Part shown: piece after piece, positions 51,819 through 62,873 of the stretch
How the letters are laid out: each line of letters begins with the position of its first letter
Numbering within the stretch: position 1 is the first letter of the stretch
Assembly (NCBI RefSeq): GCF_019042245.1
Contig: NZ_JAHQCX010000004.1
Location: 186,001-250,000, forward strand
Length of the DNA stretch: 64,000 nucleotides
DNA from: Diplocloster modestus
GTDB lineage: Bacteria > Bacillota > Clostridia > Lachnospirales > Lachnospiraceae
Reading direction: 5' to 3'
Notes under the pieces: model-generated
What the model was told of the DNA's origin: nothing
The model's input: only the letters and a program-made list of their open reading frames with translations
Databases searched by the model: none
Translations under genes and position numbers: made by a program

Positions 51819-53120
51819 TTAGTCGTTCAGGAAACCTTTGTAGGAGCGAACCAGCATCTGTGATTCAACTTGCTTTAATGTTTCCAGAATAACTCCGACG
51901 ATAATGATCAGTGAAGTTCCTCCAAAGGAAACATGAGCTCCGAATACACCGCTGAAGATGATCGGTATAACCGATACCACCGTCAGGCCGATAGCTCCGA
52001 TAAAGATAATATAGTTCAGAATTCTTGTTAAATACTCCGTAGTAGGTTTTCCAGGACGGATACCAGGTACGAATCCACCCTGTTTTTTCATATTGTTCGC
52101 AATCTCCATCGGATTGAAGGTGATGGAAGTGTAGAAATACGCAAAGAATACGATTAATAAAATATATACCAGTAAGCCTACAGAATACGCCGGTTTTTGA
52201 GGATTACACCAATTTCCGGAATTCAGCACTGCCAAAATCGTACTGTCCTGGCCTTTACCGATAAATGTTGCAATTACAATCGGAAACTGCATCAGGGACG
52301 ATGCGAAGATAACCGGAATAACGCCGGCCGTATTTACTTTCAGAGGTATATGTGTAGACTGGCCGCCTACCATTTTACGCCCCTGCATCTTTTTGGCATA
52401 CTGCACTGGAATTCTGCGTTCTCCATTCTGCAACACGATAACAAATACTACTGTAAACAGGATAACTGCCAGGATAATGACTATCGCTAAGCCGGCTTTC
52501 GCAACACTTTTTCCCTGTACAAACCGCTGGAATAAAGTACCGATATCCTGAGGAAGCCGGGAAATAATGTTGATCAACAATACGATAGAGATACCATTTC
52601 CCACACCGTTTTCCGTAATACGTTCACCAATCCACATAAGGAATGCACTACCTGCCGTCATCGTAACAACTGTCATTGCCACGCTTACGAAATTGTAGTC
52701 CAGTAATAATCCCTGACGTCCAAAGCCAACTGCCATTGCGATCGATTCGATCAGTGCAAGGGCTACCGTTACATAACGGGTGATGGCCACGATTTTCTTT
52801 CTGCCGTCCTCTTCCTTGTGCATCTCTTCCAGCTTCGGAATCGCGATGGTCAGCAACTGCATGATGATGGAAGATGTGATGTACGGGGTAATACTAAGGG
52901 CGAAGATCGACATCGAAGTAAAAGAACCGCCGGTAAATGCGTCAAAGAAATTGAAGGCATCTCCGGAATGCTGCTGGAACCACTGCTGGAAGTACAACCG
53001 GTTCACTCCCGGAATCGGGAGCTGGGAACCGATACGTACAACTACCAACATGGCAAATGTGAATAAGAGCTTATTTCTTATGTCTTTTATTCTAAATGCA
53101 TTACGAAGTGTTTCGAGCAA
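51819..53120 (-). CDS. secY: Protein translocase subunit SecY
   Basis: The 433-residue protein has ten membrane segments and forms the export channel. It starts with TTG 53120 right after the rplO stop, with AGAGGTGAT upstream (MLETLRNAFRIKDIRNKLLF). Plug and pore regions (QLPIPGVNRL, ALSITPYITSSIIMQLLTI) are typical. Confidence 0.97.
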   Translation of the reverse strand: MLETLRNAFRIKDIRNKLLFTFAMLVVVRIGSQLPIPGVNRLYFQQWFQQHSGDAFNFFDAFTGGSFTSMSIFALSITPYITSSIIMQLLTIAIPKLEEMHKEEDGRKKIVAITRYVTVALALIESIAMAVGFGRQGLLLDYNFVSVAMTVVTMTAGSAFLMWIGERITENGVGNGISIVLLINIISRLPQDIGTLFQRFVQGKSVAKAGLAIVIILAVILFTVVFVIVLQNGERRIPVQYAKKMQGRKMVGGQSTHIPLKVNTAGVIPVIFASSLMQFPIVIATFIGKGQDSTILAVLNSGNWCNPQKPAYSVGLLVYILLIVFFAYFYTSITFNPMEIANNMKKQGGFVPGIRPGKPTTEYLTRILNYIIFIGAIGLTVVSVIPIIFSGVFGAHVSFGGTSLIIIVGVILETLKQVESQMLVRSYKGFLND

Positions 53121-53561
53121 TTAGATCACCTCTGTTTTTCCACCAAGAGCTTCGATTTTAGCTGCAGCATTTGCACTGAAAGCATTTGCCTGTACGGTAA
53201 GCTTCTTAGTTAATTCTCCATTTCCAAGAATTTTAACTCCATCTCTGGGGTTTTTTATAATACCTTTTTCCATCAAAGCCTCTACGGAAACTACTGCATC
53301 ATTGTCAAACACTTCAAGAGCGTCCAGATTTATAGCTACGATTTCTTTTGAGTTTCTGCAGGTGAATCCCCTCTTAGGGATACGTCTGTATAAAGGCATC
53401 TGTCCACCTTCGAATCCGGCTCTGGGAGCTCCGGAACGGGCTTTTTGACCCTTGTGTCCTTTACCTGCAGTTTTACCGTTACCAGATGCATGGCCGCGGC
53501 CTCTTCTGAAGTTATCGCTGTGTTTGGATCCTTCTGCTGGTCTTAACGTCGATAAGTCCAT
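53121..53561 (-). CDS. rplO: 50S ribosomal protein L15
   Basis: The 146-residue L15 has the Gly-rich N-terminal extension ([20 protein letters not shown]) that penetrates 23S rRNA. Its stop TAA joins the TTG of secY. Confidence 0.98.
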   Translation of the reverse strand: MDLSTLRPAEGSKHSDNFRRGRGHASGNGKTAGKGHKGQKARSGAPRAGFEGGQMPLYRRIPKRGFTCRNSKEIVAINLDALEVFDNDAVVSVEALMEKGIIKNPRDGVKILGNGELTKKLTVQANAFSANAAAKIEALGGKTEVI

Positions 53562-53589
53562 CGTTACACCTCCTTAACTGCTGTTTCTA

Positions 53590-53772
53590 TTAGATTTCTT
53601 CTACTTTCACTAAGTGTTTCACCTGCTGGATCATGCCACGAACTGCTGCATTATCCGGCATTTCTACAGTTTTGTTTAACTTGCGAAGGCCAAGGGCCTC
53701 AACTGTTTTTTTATGCTTCGGAACCGCGCCGATGGTGGATTTCACCAATGTGATTTTTAATTTCTCTGCCAT
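53590..53772 (-). CDS. rpmD: 50S ribosomal protein L30
   Basis: The 60-residue protein starts at ATG 53772 (MAEKLKITLVKSTIGAVPKH), 8 nt after AAGGAGG; the ATG six bases earlier is too close to the site. It binds 23S rRNA near 5S. Confidence 0.96.
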   Translation of the reverse strand: MAEKLKITLVKSTIGAVPKHKKTVEALGLRKLNKTVEMPDNAAVRGMIQQVKHLVKVEEI

Positions 53773-53789
53773 TTTCATTGCCTCCTTAA

Positions 53790-54299
53790 TTAAGCCAGAA
53801 TTTCTTCGACGGCTTTGCCGCGATTCTTAGCTACTTCTTCCGGAGTTTTCAACTGTCTCAAGCCTTCGATGGTAGCGATTACCACGTTCTGCTTGTTGTT
53901 GGAGCCCAGGGATTTGGTACGGATATTTTTGATACCTGCAAGCTCCAGCACACTACGGGCCGGGCCGCCTGCGATGATACCAGTACCATCAGGAGCTCTC
54001 TTTAACAGCACGGAAGCACTTCCGAATTTTCCGATGAAATCATGAGTAATACTGTTATTTTCATCCATTGCTACGGTGATCAGCTTCTTGGCTGCGTCTT
54101 CTTTTCCTTTGCGGATCGCTTCCGGAATTTCGGTTGCCTTTCCAAGACCTGCACCGACATGGCCATTGCCATCGCCTACTACGACTAAAGCTGTGAAGCG
54201 GAAGTTACGACCACCTTTAACAACCTTAGTTACACGCTTGATGGAAACTACTTTTTCGGTTAATTCTAACTGACTAGCGTCAACGATTGTACGTTTCAT
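53790..54299 (-). CDS. rpsE: 30S ribosomal protein S5
   Basis: The 169-residue S5 contributes to decoding accuracy and helicase action at the mRNA entrance. [20 protein letters not shown] is the N-terminal double-stranded RNA-binding domain, with the loop altered in spectinomycin resistance. Confidence 0.98.
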   Translation of the reverse strand: MKRTIVDASQLELTEKVVSIKRVTKVVKGGRNFRFTALVVVGDGNGHVGAGLGKATEIPEAIRKGKEDAAKKLITVAMDENNSITHDFIGKFGSASVLLKRAPDGTGIIAGGPARSVLELAGIKNIRTKSLGSNNKQNVVIATIEGLRQLKTPEEVAKNRGKAVEEILA

Positions 54300-54318
54300 G
54301 TGTTCTTCTCCTTCCTGC

Positions 54319-54687
54319 TTAGAATTTTAATCCGGCTTCTCTGGCTGCATCAGCCAGTGCCTGAATCTTTCCTTGATATATGAAGCCGCCACGGTCAAAG
54401 ACAACCTCATCAATACCCTTTTCCAGGGCTTTCTTTGCGATAACCGTACCAAGATATGCAGCTGCTTCAACGTCGTTGGTTTTCTTAAGCTCTGCTTTTA
54501 CATCCTTCTGAAGGGTTGATGCAGAAACTAAAGTGTTTCCCACGGTATCGTCGATGATCTGCGCATACATATGATTGTTGCTCCGAAACACAGCCAGACG
54601 CGGACGAACAGCTGTGCCACTGAAACGGTTGCGCATTCTTCTATGTTTATTCTGCCGGACTTCGGCTCTTGATTTCTTACTAACCAT
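54319..54687 (-). CDS. rplR: 50S ribosomal protein L18
   Basis: The 122-residue L18 binds 5S rRNA. Marks: [29 protein letters not shown], and [20 protein letters not shown]. Confidence 0.98.
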   Translation of the reverse strand: MVSKKSRAEVRQNKHRRMRNRFSGTAVRPRLAVFRSNNHMYAQIIDDTVGNTLVSASTLQKDVKAELKKTNDVEAAAYLGTVIAKKALEKGIDEVVFDRGGFIYQGKIQALADAAREAGLKF

Positions 54688-54705
54688 TTCTCTAACCCTC
54701 CTTTA

Positions 54706-55245
54706 TTATTTCTTACCAGTCTTACCAACTTTACGTCTGATGACTTCGTCAGCATATTTGATACCTTTGCCCTTGTAAGGTTCCGGTCTTCTCTTATCTC
54801 TGATCTCAGCAGCGTATTGGCCAACTTTTTCTTTATCAATACCGGAGACGGTAATCTTGTTACCATCTACCTTGGATTCCAGTCCTTCCGGATCTTCCAT
54901 CTCAACCGGATGAGAATATCCCAAAGAGAGGGTTAATTTCTTACCGGATTTTGCGGCACGGTAACCAACACCGTTGATTTCCAATACCTTTTCGTATCCA
55001 TTGGTTACACCAACAACCATGTTGTTGATTAACGTTCTGGTCAGACCATGCAGGGATTTCATCTTCTTCAGGTCGTTGGGTCTGGTAACAACTACCTGAC
55101 CATCTTCCATCTTGAGTTCCATCTCAGAGGGCAATACTCTCTCGAGAGTACCTTTCGGCCCTTTTACAGTCACTTTATTATTTTCTGCAATATCCACAGT
55201 TACGCCTGCGGGTACCGCGATTGGCATTCTTCCTATACGTGACAT
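54706..55245 (-). CDS. rplF: 50S ribosomal protein L6
   Basis: The 179-residue L6 has two similar RNA-binding domains ([40 protein letters not shown]) and sits by the sarcin-ricin loop. A repeat element of 115 bp fills most of the space between rpsH and this gene. Confidence 0.98.
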   Translation of the reverse strand: MSRIGRMPIAVPAGVTVDIAENNKVTVKGPKGTLERVLPSEMELKMEDGQVVVTRPNDLKKMKSLHGLTRTLINNMVVGVTNGYEKVLEINGVGYRAAKSGKKLTLSLGYSHPVEMEDPEGLESKVDGNKITVSGIDKEKVGQYAAEIRDKRRPEPYKGKGIKYADEVIRRKVGKTGKK

Positions 55246-55299
55246 GCCCGTGTTCCTCCATTTCTATATTTAGAAGCCGCTTGGAATTTTACAAGCGGG

Positions 55300-55414
55300 G
55301 TGCTACGCTCGACTAGCGCTCGGCCGCAAAATACGCGCTAACGCTTACGTCTCGGTAACGGCGTTCTCACTAAGCTCTTCGTCGCAAGCTCCTCTTCGCT
55401 AAGTGTTCACAGCC
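55300..55414 (-). repeat. Stop-codon-associated repeat, copy A (after rpsH)
   Basis: On the minus strand the element starts GGCTGTGAACACTTAGCGA at the rpsH stop (TAG shares its G) and runs through AGAACGCCGTTACCGAGAC and GCGGCCGAGCGCTAGTCGAG to GTAGCAC. It is followed by the hairpin CCGCTTG...CAAGCGG (55277-55298). Related copies are at 55864-56082 and 60748-60861. Confidence 0.85.
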
Positions 55415-55815
55415 TACCATACAAACGCTAAAACTTCTCCGCCTACCTGAAGTTTACGCGCTTCTTTATCAGTTACAACACCACTATTGGTGGAAATAAT
55501 TGCGATTCCAAGTCCTCCTAAAACCTTCGGTAATTCATCTTTTCCTGCGTATACACGAAGTCCAGGTTTGGAAATCCTCTTAAGTCCGGTAATGATTTTC
55601 TCATTTTTATCTTTACCGTATTTCAGAGTAATACGGATTGTTTTAAAGCTGCCGTCTTCTACAAGATCGTATTTTGCGATATATCCTTCGTTTACCAGGA
55701 TATTGGCTATCGCGATTTTCATCTTGGAAGCGGGTACATCTACGGTATCATGTTTTGCAGTATTTGCGTTACGGATTCTTGTAAGCATATCTGCAATCGG
55801 ATCGCTCATTGTCAT
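55414..55815 (-). CDS. rpsH: 30S ribosomal protein S8
   Basis: The 133-residue S8 binds the central domain of 16S rRNA and regulates the spc operon in other bacteria. Marks: [20 protein letters not shown] and [20 protein letters not shown]. Repeat elements lie on both sides of the gene. Confidence 0.98.
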   Translation of the reverse strand: MTMSDPIADMLTRIRNANTAKHDTVDVPASKMKIAIANILVNEGYIAKYDLVEDGSFKTIRITLKYGKDKNEKIITGLKRISKPGLRVYAGKDELPKVLGGLGIAIISTNSGVVTDKEARKLQVGGEVLAFVW

Positions 55816-55863
55816 TTGGGTTTTACCTCCTTTTTTTTAGAATCTGCGGGGCTAATTAGCGGG

Positions 55864-56082
55864 GTGTTACATTCGACTGGGGCTCGACCGCAAAGGATGC
55901 GCTCACGCTTACGTCTCGGTAATGGCGTTCTCACTAGGCACGGAGTCGCTTACTTTTTCCTCGCCTCAGTGTTACGCTCGACTAGCGCTCGACCGCAAAG
56001 GACGCGCTCTCGCTGAGTCTCGGTAACGGCGTTCTCACTAGGCTCTTCGTCGCAAGCTCCTCATCACCAAGTGTTCACAGCC
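55864..56082 (-). repeat. Stop-codon-associated repeat, two tandem copies (after rpsZ)
   Basis: On the minus strand the first copy (55969-56082) follows the rpsZ stop TGA directly (GGCTGTGAACACTTGGTGA). The second copy (55864-55968) keeps GTGAGAACGCCATTACCGAG and the GCGGTCGAG block but its beginning has diverged. Together they fill the 267-bp space to rpsH. Confidence 0.85.
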
Positions 56083-56268
56083 TCACCAGCTAGCCTTTTT
56101 AACGCCCGGTATCTGACCTTTATAAGCTAATTCACGGAAGCAGATTCTGCAAATTCCGTATTTTCTCAGATAAGCATGCGGACGGCCACAGATTCTGCAA
56201 CGGTTGTATTCTCTGGTAGAATACTTTGCCGGACGCTGTTGCTTAATTTTCATTGATGTCTTAGCCAT
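56083..56268 (-). CDS. rpsZ: 30S ribosomal protein S14, zinc form (type Z)
   Basis: The 61-residue protein has a zinc ribbon Cys24-X2-Cys27...Cys40-X2-Cys43 ([20 protein letters not shown]). It belongs to the short, zinc-containing S14 form usual in Gram-positives and sits in the head of the small subunit. Confidence 0.97.
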   Translation of the reverse strand: MAKTSMKIKQQRPAKYSTREYNRCRICGRPHAYLRKYGICRICFRELAYKGQIPGVKKASW

Positions 56269-56285
56269 GAAATTTTCCCTCCTAA

Positions 56286-56825
56286 TTATTTGGTAAACGG
56301 CATATTGAACTGTGTCAATAATTCACGGGCTTCTTCGTCGGTTTTCGCGGTTGTAACGAAAATGACATCCATGCCTCGTACTTTGTCAACCTTATCATAT
56401 TCGATTTCCGGGAAAATCAACTGTTCTTTAATACCCAGCGCGTAGTTTCCTCTTCCGTCAAATGCGTTTGGGTTCACACCTCTGAAATCACGCACACGGG
56501 GAAGTGCCAGGTTGATGAGGCGGTCTACGAAATCATACATTCTTTCGCCCCGAAGTGTTACTTTACATCCGATCGGCATTCCTTCTCTGATCTTGAAGTT
56601 AGCGATGGAATTCTTCGCTCTGGTGATCACTGCCTTCTGGCCGGTGATTATTTCCATATCCTTGACAGCCGCTTCCAAAAGCTTCGCGTTTTCTTTGGCT
56701 TCACCAACACCCATGTTGATGACTACCTTGTCAAGTTTCGGTACTTCCATCACGTTTTTATATCCAAACTTTTTTGTCATCGCTTCCACGATTTCACTTT
56801 TGTAAATCTCTTTTAATCTACTCAA
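56286..56825 (-). CDS. rplE: 50S ribosomal protein L5
   Basis: The 179-residue L5 binds 5S rRNA and forms the bridge to S13. Marks: [20 protein letters not shown] and [20 protein letters not shown]. Confidence 0.98.
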   Translation of the reverse strand: MSRLKEIYKSEIVEAMTKKFGYKNVMEVPKLDKVVINMGVGEAKENAKLLEAAVKDMEIITGQKAVITRAKNSIANFKIREGMPIGCKVTLRGERMYDFVDRLINLALPRVRDFRGVNPNAFDGRGNYALGIKEQLIFPEIEYDKVDKVRGMDVIFVTTAKTDEEARELLTQFNMPFTK

Positions 56826-56849
56826 CTTTCCGGACCTCCTTCCTTAGAA

Positions 56850-57161
56850 TTAATCAATTACATCGCCGGTAGCTTTGGCTACACGTACTTTTTTGTCTCC
56901 ATCCATTTTGTATCCGATTCTGGTTACTTTACCTTTGTGCAGGTACATGACGTTGGAAACATCGATCGGTCCTTCTTTATGCATAATACCGCCGTTCTGG
57001 TTTGCTGCGGAGGGCTTCGCATGTTTGGTTACCATATTAACGCCTTCTACCAGGACTCTGCCGTTTTTCTGATCTACGGAAAGGACTTTTCCTTCTTTGT
57101 CTTTATCTTTACCGGCAATCACTTTTACCGTGTCGCCTTTTTTAATTTTGATCGCTGACAT
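56850..57161 (-). CDS. rplX: 50S ribosomal protein L24
   Basis: The 103-residue L24 starts large-subunit assembly. A KOW motif is seen at [20 protein letters not shown], followed by [13 protein letters not shown]. Confidence 0.98.
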   Translation of the reverse strand: MSAIKIKKGDTVKVIAGKDKDKEGKVLSVDQKNGRVLVEGVNMVTKHAKPSAANQNGGIMHKEGPIDVSNVMYLHKGKVTRIGYKMDGDKKVRVAKATGDVID

Positions 57162-57178
57162 CTTCTTAGAACACCTCC

Positions 57179-57547
57179 TTATAATACTTCCGGAGCCAAG
57201 GATACGATCTTCATAAACTGTTTCTCACGAAGCTCTCTGGCTACCGGCCCAAAAATACGTGTTCCTTTGGGAGTCTTGTCATCTTTGATGATGACTGCTG
57301 CATTTTCATCAAATTTTATATAAGAGCCGTCTTTACGACGAGCGCCTTTTACGGTACGTACCACAACAGCTTTTACAACATCGCCTTTTTTAACAACACC
57401 GCCTGGCGTTGCATCTTTGACCGTGGCTGTAATGATGTCACCGATATTGGCATATCTTCTGGTGGAACCACCCATAACTCTGATACAAAGTAATTCTTTG
57501 GCACCGGTATTGTCGGCAACTTTAAGCCTTGTTTCTTGTTGTATCAT
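57179..57547 (-). CDS. rplN: 50S ribosomal protein L14
   Basis: The 122-residue L14 ([40 protein letters not shown]) lies at the subunit interface and contacts 16S helix 14. Confidence 0.98.
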   Translation of the reverse strand: MIQQETRLKVADNTGAKELLCIRVMGGSTRRYANIGDIITATVKDATPGGVVKKGDVVKAVVVRTVKGARRKDGSYIKFDENAAVIIKDDKTPKGTRIFGPVARELREKQFMKIVSLAPEVL

Positions 57548-57581
57548 GCCTTTAACCTCCTTAAAATTTAACCCGAAGAAA

Positions 57582-57836
57582 TTATTTCACTTTTTCTACG
57601 ACTTCCACAAGTCTCCATCTCTTGTCTTTGGAAATGGGTCTTGTTTCCATAACTTTTACGGTATCGCCGATATTGCACACATTGTTCTCATCATGAGCTT
57701 TCAATTTATAAGTTCTCTTTACGATCTTTTTGTAAAGAGGATGTCTTACATGGTCTTCTACGGCAACAACGATGGTTTTATCCATTTTATTGCTGACAAC
57801 TTTGCCCGTACGGGTTTTTCTCAGATTTCTTTCCAT
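57582..57836 (-). CDS. rpsQ: 30S ribosomal protein S17
   Basis: The 84-residue OB-fold S17 binds 16S rRNA in the body ([39 protein letters not shown]). Confidence 0.98.
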   Translation of the reverse strand: MERNLRKTRTGKVVSNKMDKTIVVAVEDHVRHPLYKKIVKRTYKLKAHDENNVCNIGDTVKVMETRPISKDKRWRLVEVVEKVK

Positions 57837-57854
57837 CTGTGTAGCTCCTCTCTA

Positions 57855-58064
57855 TTACTCAGCAGCTTTCGCAGCTTCAGTCAGAACGGTCTGGATTCTG
57901 GCAATGTTTTTGCGAACTTCTTTGATTCTGCTTGTGTTATCTAACTGATTTGTCGCATTCTGGAATCTTAAGTTAAAAAGCTCTTTTTTCGCAGCTACTA
58001 ACTCTTCCTTTAATTCCACAACAGATTTCGATTTTAATTCTTCTACAAATTTATTCGTTTTCAC
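57855..58064 (-). CDS. rpmC: 50S ribosomal protein L29
   Basis: The 69-residue two-helix protein sits at the exit tunnel. It starts with GTG 58064, which overlaps the rplP stop as GTGA, so it is coupled to rplP. Mark: [20 protein letters not shown]. Confidence 0.97.
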   Translation of the reverse strand: MKTNKFVEELKSKSVVELKEELVAAKKELFNLRFQNATNQLDNTSRIKEVRKNIARIQTVLTEAAKAAE

Positions 58065-58492
58065 TGTTTATCACCGCCTTCTAAGTCTGCGCGAGAAACG
58101 ACTTTACATTTCACAGGCAACTTATGGGTTGCAAGACGCAGTGCCTCTTTCGCCGTTTCCTCCGGTACACCTGAGATCTCGAACATCACACGGCCGGGTT
58201 TCACTACGGCTACCCAGTACTCTAAGGATCCTTTACCGGAACCCATACGTGTTTCTGCCGGTTTCGTAGTTACTGGTTTATCGGGGAATATTTTAATCCA
58301 AACCTGGCCGCCACGCTTGATGTAACGGGTCATAGCAACACGGGCTGCCTCGATCTGGTTCGATTTGATCCATCCGGGTTCCATGGCAATGATACCATAC
58401 TCACCATTGCTGATGGTATTGCCCCTTAAAGCTTTCCCTTTCATGGAGCCACGGAACTGTTTCCGACGTTTTACTCTTTTCGGCATTAACAT
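58061..58492 (-). CDS. rplP: 50S ribosomal protein L16
   Basis: The 143-residue L16 shapes the A-site region. The start [20 protein letters not shown] is canonical; the ATG shares a base with the rpsC stop (TAATG). Arg in the RMGSGKG loop is present. Confidence 0.98.
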   Translation of the reverse strand: MLMPKRVKRRKQFRGSMKGKALRGNTISNGEYGIIAMEPGWIKSNQIEAARVAMTRYIKRGGQVWIKIFPDKPVTTKPAETRMGSGKGSLEYWVAVVKPGRVMFEISGVPEETAKEALRLATHKLPVKCKVVSRADLEGGDKQ

Positions 58493-59148
58493 TATTTATC
58501 GCTCCCTTCCTTATCAGCTTTCGTTGGAAGTATTTCGCCTTTGTAGATCCACACCTTAACTCCGACTTTGCCGTAGGTGGTATCTGCCTCAGCGAATCCA
58601 TAATCAATATCAGCACGAAGTGTCTGAAGCGGAATCGTACCTTCGCTGTAGAACTCGGTACGGGCCATATCTGCACCGCCTAAACGGCCGGATACGGAAG
58701 TTTTGATTCCAAGAGCGCCAGACTTTAAGCTTCTGCCCATGGAGGATTTCATCGCACGGCGGAAGGAAATACGGTTCACTAACTGCTGCGCAATATTTTC
58801 AGCCACTAACTGTGCATCTTTATCAGGTCTTTTCACTTCTTTGATATCTACTACCAATTTCTTGTCAGTAAATTTCTGAAGCTCTGCTTTTACTTTTTCA
58901 ATTTCAGATCCGCCTTTACCGATGACTACGCCCGGTTTTGCGGTGTAGATCACGATTTTCACACGGTCTGCAGTACGTTCGATTTCGATTTTGGAAATCC
59001 CGGCACTGAATAATTTATTTTTCAGGAATTTTCTGATTTTGTAGTCTTCTACCAGATAATCAGCAAATTCATCTTCTGCATACCACTTAGAGTCCCAATC
59101 TTTGATGATACCGACTCTTAAGCCATGCGGATTAACTTTTTGTCCCAT
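58492..59148 (-). CDS. rpsC: 30S ribosomal protein S3
   Basis: The 218-residue S3 has a KH domain with [20 protein letters not shown] and the S3 C-terminal domain ([20 protein letters not shown]). It helps unwind mRNA at the entrance. Confidence 0.98.
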   Translation of the reverse strand: MGQKVNPHGLRVGIIKDWDSKWYAEDEFADYLVEDYKIRKFLKNKLFSAGISKIEIERTADRVKIVIYTAKPGVVIGKGGSEIEKVKAELQKFTDKKLVVDIKEVKRPDKDAQLVAENIAQQLVNRISFRRAMKSSMGRSLKSGALGIKTSVSGRLGGADMARTEFYSEGTIPLQTLRADIDYGFAEADTTYGKVGVKVWIYKGEILPTKADKEGSDK

Positions 59149-59159
59149 GATTGCCCTCC

Positions 59160-59546
59160 TTATCTTTCATCCAACACAATGGTAATGTGACTAATTCTTT
59201 TTTCAATCCGGTAAGCTCTTCCCTGAGCTCTCGGTCTGATTCTCTTCATTGTAGGTCCCTTGTTTGCATAGCACTCTGCAATGTAAAGATTCTCCGGATT
59301 CATTCCATTATTGTTTTCTGCGTTTGCAATAGCGGATTTCAATAATTTTTCGATCACGCCGGAAGCATATCTGGGGTTATACGCTAAAATACCAAGAGCC
59401 GCAGTCACGTCTTTCCCTCTGATGGCATCTAATACGAAACATGCCTTCTGGACAGACATTCTGGCATAAGATAACTTTGCGGAAGGTCTGGTATCTTTAT
59501 TGGCATTTCTCTCTCTTTTTATCTGGCTTCTATGTCCTTTTGCCAT
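59160..59546 (-). CDS. rplV: 50S ribosomal protein L22
   Basis: The 128-residue L22 reaches into the exit tunnel with the loop ending [20 protein letters not shown], the macrolide-related region. Confidence 0.98.
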   Translation of the reverse strand: MAKGHRSQIKRERNANKDTRPSAKLSYARMSVQKACFVLDAIRGKDVTAALGILAYNPRYASGVIEKLLKSAIANAENNNGMNPENLYIAECYANKGPTMKRIRPRAQGRAYRIEKRISHITIVLDER

Positions 59547-59561
59547 GGTTTAGAATACCTC

Positions 59562-59843
59562 CTATCTTACTTTCGATTTCTTCTCATCTTTGCCATGTCC
59601 ACGATAGGTTCTGGTAGCGACAAACTCACCCAGCTTGTGGCCTACCATGTCTTCCGTTACATATACCGGAACATGCTTTCTTCCATCATGAACTGCAATT
59701 GTATGTCCGACCATCTGCGGGAAAATCGTAGAACGGCGGGACCAGGTCTTGATGACCGATTTATCACCGGATGCGTTCATGGAGTCGATCTTTTTTAATA
59801 AACTCTCATCTGCGAACGGTCCTTTTTTTAATGAACGAGCCAT
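59562..59843 (-). CDS. rpsS: 30S ribosomal protein S19
   Basis: The 93-residue S19 ([40 protein letters not shown]) is in the head and contacts S13. Confidence 0.98.
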   Translation of the reverse strand: MARSLKKGPFADESLLKKIDSMNASGDKSVIKTWSRRSTIFPQMVGHTIAVHDGRKHVPVYVTEDMVGHKLGEFVATRTYRGHGKDEKKSKVR

Positions 59844-59857
59844 AGGTTCTAACCTCC

Positions 59858-60700
59858 TTATTTCATAGCCTTTCCGTCTCTTCTTCTTACAATCAGCTTA
59901 TTGGACTGTTTGTTCTTCTTTCTGGTCTTCAGGCCCAGAGCAGGCTTGCCCCAAGGGGTGCAAGGACCAGGACGTCCAATACCAGTTTTACCTTCACCAC
60001 CACCGTGGGGATGGTCGTTGGGGTTCATGACGGAACCACGTACGGTCGGGCGGATACCCATGTGACGTTTCCGTCCTGCCTTACCTACGTTGATCAGGTT
60101 GTGCTCGCCGTTTCCTACCACACCTACGGAAGCACGGCAGATGATGGGAACCATTCTCATTTCACCGGAGGGAAGACGTAAGGTTGCGTATTTTCCTTCT
60201 TTTGCCATCAGCTGTGCGCTGGTACCTGCGGAACGGACCATCTGTCCGCCGCGGCCGGGATACAGCTCGATGTTGTGTACCTGGGTACCTACCGGGATAT
60301 CAGATAACGGCAGGCAGTTTCCGATTCTCACTTCGGCTTCCGGTCCGTTCATGATCTTCATGCCGTCCTTTAAGCCTTCCGGAGCCAGGATATATGCTTT
60401 CTCGCCGTCTGCATAACAGATCAGTGCGATATTGGCGCTTCTGTTCGGATCGTACTCGATACCGATTACTTTTGCCTGGATTCCGTCTTTCTTTCTTTTG
60501 AAATCAATGAGTCTGTATTTTCTTCTGGAACCGCCTCCGCGGTGTCTGACTGTGATCTTTCCCTGATTATTACGGCCGGAGTTTTTGTTCAGAGATACTA
60601 CCAGGGATTTTTCCGGGGTAGTCTTTGTGATTTCGGAGAAATCAGAACCGGTCATATGTCTTCTGGAAGGTGTATATGGGTTATAGGTTTTAATACCCAT
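59858..60700 (-). CDS. rplB: 50S ribosomal protein L2
   Basis: The 280-residue L2 starts at ATG 60700 ([20 protein letters not shown]) behind AAGGAG; an upstream frame to 60718 is not needed. It is required for peptidyl transfer; [20 protein letters not shown] holds the conserved His. The 153-bp space to rplW contains repeat copy C. Confidence 0.98.
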   Translation of the reverse strand: MGIKTYNPYTPSRRHMTGSDFSEITKTTPEKSLVVSLNKNSGRNNQGKITVRHRGGGSRRKYRLIDFKRKKDGIQAKVIGIEYDPNRSANIALICYADGEKAYILAPEGLKDGMKIMNGPEAEVRIGNCLPLSDIPVGTQVHNIELYPGRGGQMVRSAGTSAQLMAKEGKYATLRLPSGEMRMVPIICRASVGVVGNGEHNLINVGKAGRKRHMGIRPTVRGSVMNPNDHPHGGGEGKTGIGRPGPCTPWGKPALGLKTRKKNKQSNKLIVRRRDGKAMK

Positions 60701-60747
60701 TTTTTTCACTCCTTTCAAGTTTTGGTTGTTGTTTGTTGCTATATTGT

Positions 60748-60861
60748 ATGTTCCGTTCGACTAGCGCTCGACCGCAAAGGGCGCGCTCTCGCTGAGTCTC
60801 TGGAACGGCGTTCTCACTAAGCTCTTCGTCGCAAGCTCCTCATCGCTAAGTGATCACAGCC
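60748..60861 (-). repeat. Stop-codon-associated repeat, copy C (end of rplW)
   Basis: On the minus strand GGCTGTGATCACTTAGCGA begins inside rplW, so the repeat supplies the last Leu codon (CTG) and the TGA stop. It continues through GAGGAGCTTGCGACGAAGAG and GCGGTCGAGCGCTAGTCGA. Confidence 0.85.
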
Positions 60862-61153
60862 CTTCGAAAATTTCGATTTCTGCGCTGTCCTCGGTCAGCT
60901 TCACGATGGCCTTCTTGGTCTTGGCAGTTTTACCGTAGGTCATTCCACGTCTCTTGGTCTTGCCTTCCAGATTCATGGTATTGACACTGGCTACTTTTGT
61001 TCCGGAGAACATTTTCTCAACTGCTTCCTTGATCATCGTTTTGTTTGCTTCCGGATGGACTAAGAATGTGTATTTCTTCTCGCTCATCGCGTTCATACTT
61101 TTTTCCGTGATAATCGGTTTTAAGATTACATCATAGTATTGAATGCTTGCCAT
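60854..61153 (-). CDS. rplW: 50S ribosomal protein L23
   Basis: The 99-residue L23 is the docking site for signal recognition particle and trigger factor at the tunnel exit. Marks: [20 protein letters not shown] and [19 protein letters not shown]. Start overlaps the rplD stop by one base (TAATG). Its last codon and stop lie within repeat copy C. Confidence 0.98.
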   Translation of the reverse strand: MASIQYYDVILKPIITEKSMNAMSEKKYTFLVHPEANKTMIKEAVEKMFSGTKVASVNTMNLEGKTKRRGMTYGKTAKTKKAIVKLTEDSAEIEIFEGL

Positions 61154-61773
61154 TATGCATACACCTCCTCGATGGTTGCAACAGCTGCCTTCGTTGTGAT
61201 GACTGTGTTGTATTTTAAGATGTCGTATACATTGATGGTGTTGGTAAGAACCGTCCGGACTTCCGGAATGTTTCTTGCGGATAATACCACTTTCTCATCA
61301 TTGTCATTCAGTACAACCAAAGCTTTGTTCACTTTTAAGTTGTTCAGAACTTCCTGGAACTTCTTGGTTTTGATTTCATCGAATTTCAGATCATCCAGCA
61401 CGATGAATTTGCTTTCCATCACTCTGGAAGTCAAAGCCGACTTAAGTGCCGCTCTCTTTTCCTTTTTGTTCATCTTAAAGGAGTAGTCTCTCGGTACCGG
61501 TGCGAATACAACTCCGCCGCCCGTCCACTGAGGAGCTCTGATCGAACCCTGTCTTGCGTGACCGGTTCCTTTCTGTCTCCAGGGTTTCTTTCCACCGCCG
61601 GATACTTCAGAACGGGTTTTCGCTTTCTGAGTTCCCTGACGCTTATTTGCAAGCTGGTTTACGACTGCCATGTGTACCAGGTGCTCGTTTACTTCCACAC
61701 CGAATACGGCATCATTTAATTCCATCGTACCAACTTCTTTGCCTTCCATATTATAAACAGATACGTTTGCCAT
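61153..61773 (-). CDS. rplD: 50S ribosomal protein L4
   Basis: The 206-residue L4 has the tunnel loop ([20 protein letters not shown]). In E. coli it also represses its own operon by binding the S10 leader; the long leader here makes this possible. Confidence 0.98.
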   Translation of the reverse strand: MANVSVYNMEGKEVGTMELNDAVFGVEVNEHLVHMAVVNQLANKRQGTQKAKTRSEVSGGGKKPWRQKGTGHARQGSIRAPQWTGGGVVFAPVPRDYSFKMNKKEKRAALKSALTSRVMESKFIVLDDLKFDEIKTKKFQEVLNNLKVNKALVVLNDNDEKVVLSARNIPEVRTVLTNTINVYDILKYNTVITTKAAVATIEEVYA

Positions 61774-61801
61774 CTGTAAGTTCCTCCTTTCTCAAAGCCT
61801 C

Positions 61802-62437
61802 TTATTTCGCCGTCTTCACGGTTTCTTTGATAATAACTAATGCTTTCCTGGGTCCGGGTACTGCGCCTTTTACCAGCAGCAGGTTCTTCTCTGCGTCTGC
61901 GCGGACAACTTCCAGGTTCTGTACCGTAACTTTCTTCGCTCCCATGTGTCCGGGCATCTTCTTGCCTTTGAATACTTTACTGGGATCGGATGCGGAACCG
62001 TTGGATCCGGCATGGCGGTGATATTTGGAACCGTGGGTCATGGGTCCTCTGTGCTGGCCATGTCTCTTGATCGCGCCCTGGAATCCTTTTCCTTTGGAAA
62101 TGGCAGTAACATCAACTTTCTCGCCGTTCTCAAAGACATCTGCTTTGATTTCCTGTGCCAGCTGATATTCACTTGCATTTTCAAATTTGAATTCTTTAAC
62201 GAATCTCTTACAGGATACGCCTGCTTTGTCGAACTGGCCCTTCATAGGCTTGTTCACCAAATTCTCACGTTTGTCCATGAAACCGACCTGTACGGCGTCA
62301 TATCCGTCATTATCAGCGGTTTTCACCTGAGTAACCACGCAGGGACCAGCCTGTAATACGGTTACCGGAACTAACGTGCCATCTTCGTTGAAGATCTGGG
62401 TCATTCCAACCTTTGTAGCTAAGATCGCTTTTTTCAT
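61802..62437 (-). CDS. rplC: 50S ribosomal protein L3
   Basis: The 211-residue L3 ([20 protein letters not shown]) starts assembly near the peptidyl-transferase centre; [20 protein letters not shown] and [20 protein letters not shown] form its long loop. A 118-bp spacer (62438-62555) separates it from rpsJ; I see nothing definite in it. Confidence 0.98.
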   Translation of the reverse strand: MKKAILATKVGMTQIFNEDGTLVPVTVLQAGPCVVTQVKTADNDGYDAVQVGFMDKRENLVNKPMKGQFDKAGVSCKRFVKEFKFENASEYQLAQEIKADVFENGEKVDVTAISKGKGFQGAIKRHGQHRGPMTHGSKYHRHAGSNGSASDPSKVFKGKKMPGHMGAKKVTVQNLEVVRADAEKNLLLVKGAVPGPRKALVIIKETVKTAK

Positions 62438-62555
62438 TCTTTCCTTTACCTCCTAAATCTACAGCGGAACGCGGCCATGCTTATTTAACTGCGTTCATAC
62501 TAGTTCGGGAAAACAAGTTTCCTTAACGACACGGGGATACCGTATCGATTGCTGT

Positions 62556-62873
62556 TTATTTTTGTTTCATTTTGATGTCGATGTACACACCTGCGGGCAT
62601 TTCCAGTCTGGACAATGCATCTACCGTCTTAGGGGTAGGTGTGATAATGTCGATCAGTCTTTTATGAGTTCTCTGCTCGAACTGCTCTCTGGAGTCTTTG
62701 TACTTGTGTACCGCTCTCAGGATGGTAACTACCTCTTTCTTCGTGGGCAGCGGCACCGGTCCGCTCACCTGAGCACCATTCTTCTTCACAGTTTCGATGA
62801 TTTTTTTCGCGGATGCATCCACCAATTGATGATCATACGCTTTCAATGTGATTCTCATTACTTGACTTGCCAT
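62556..62873 (-). CDS. rpsJ: 30S ribosomal protein S10
   Basis: From ATG 62873, behind AAGGAGG, the protein has 105 residues ([20 protein letters not shown]). It is part of the head and also the NusB-binding antitermination factor NusE. It is the first gene of the cluster; tuf, fus, rpsG and rpsL are not adjacent. Confidence 0.98.
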   Translation of the reverse strand: MASQVMRITLKAYDHQLVDASAKKIIETVKKNGAQVSGPVPLPTKKEVVTILRAVHKYKDSREQFEQRTHKRLIDIITPTPKTVDALSRLEMPAGVYIDIKMKQK

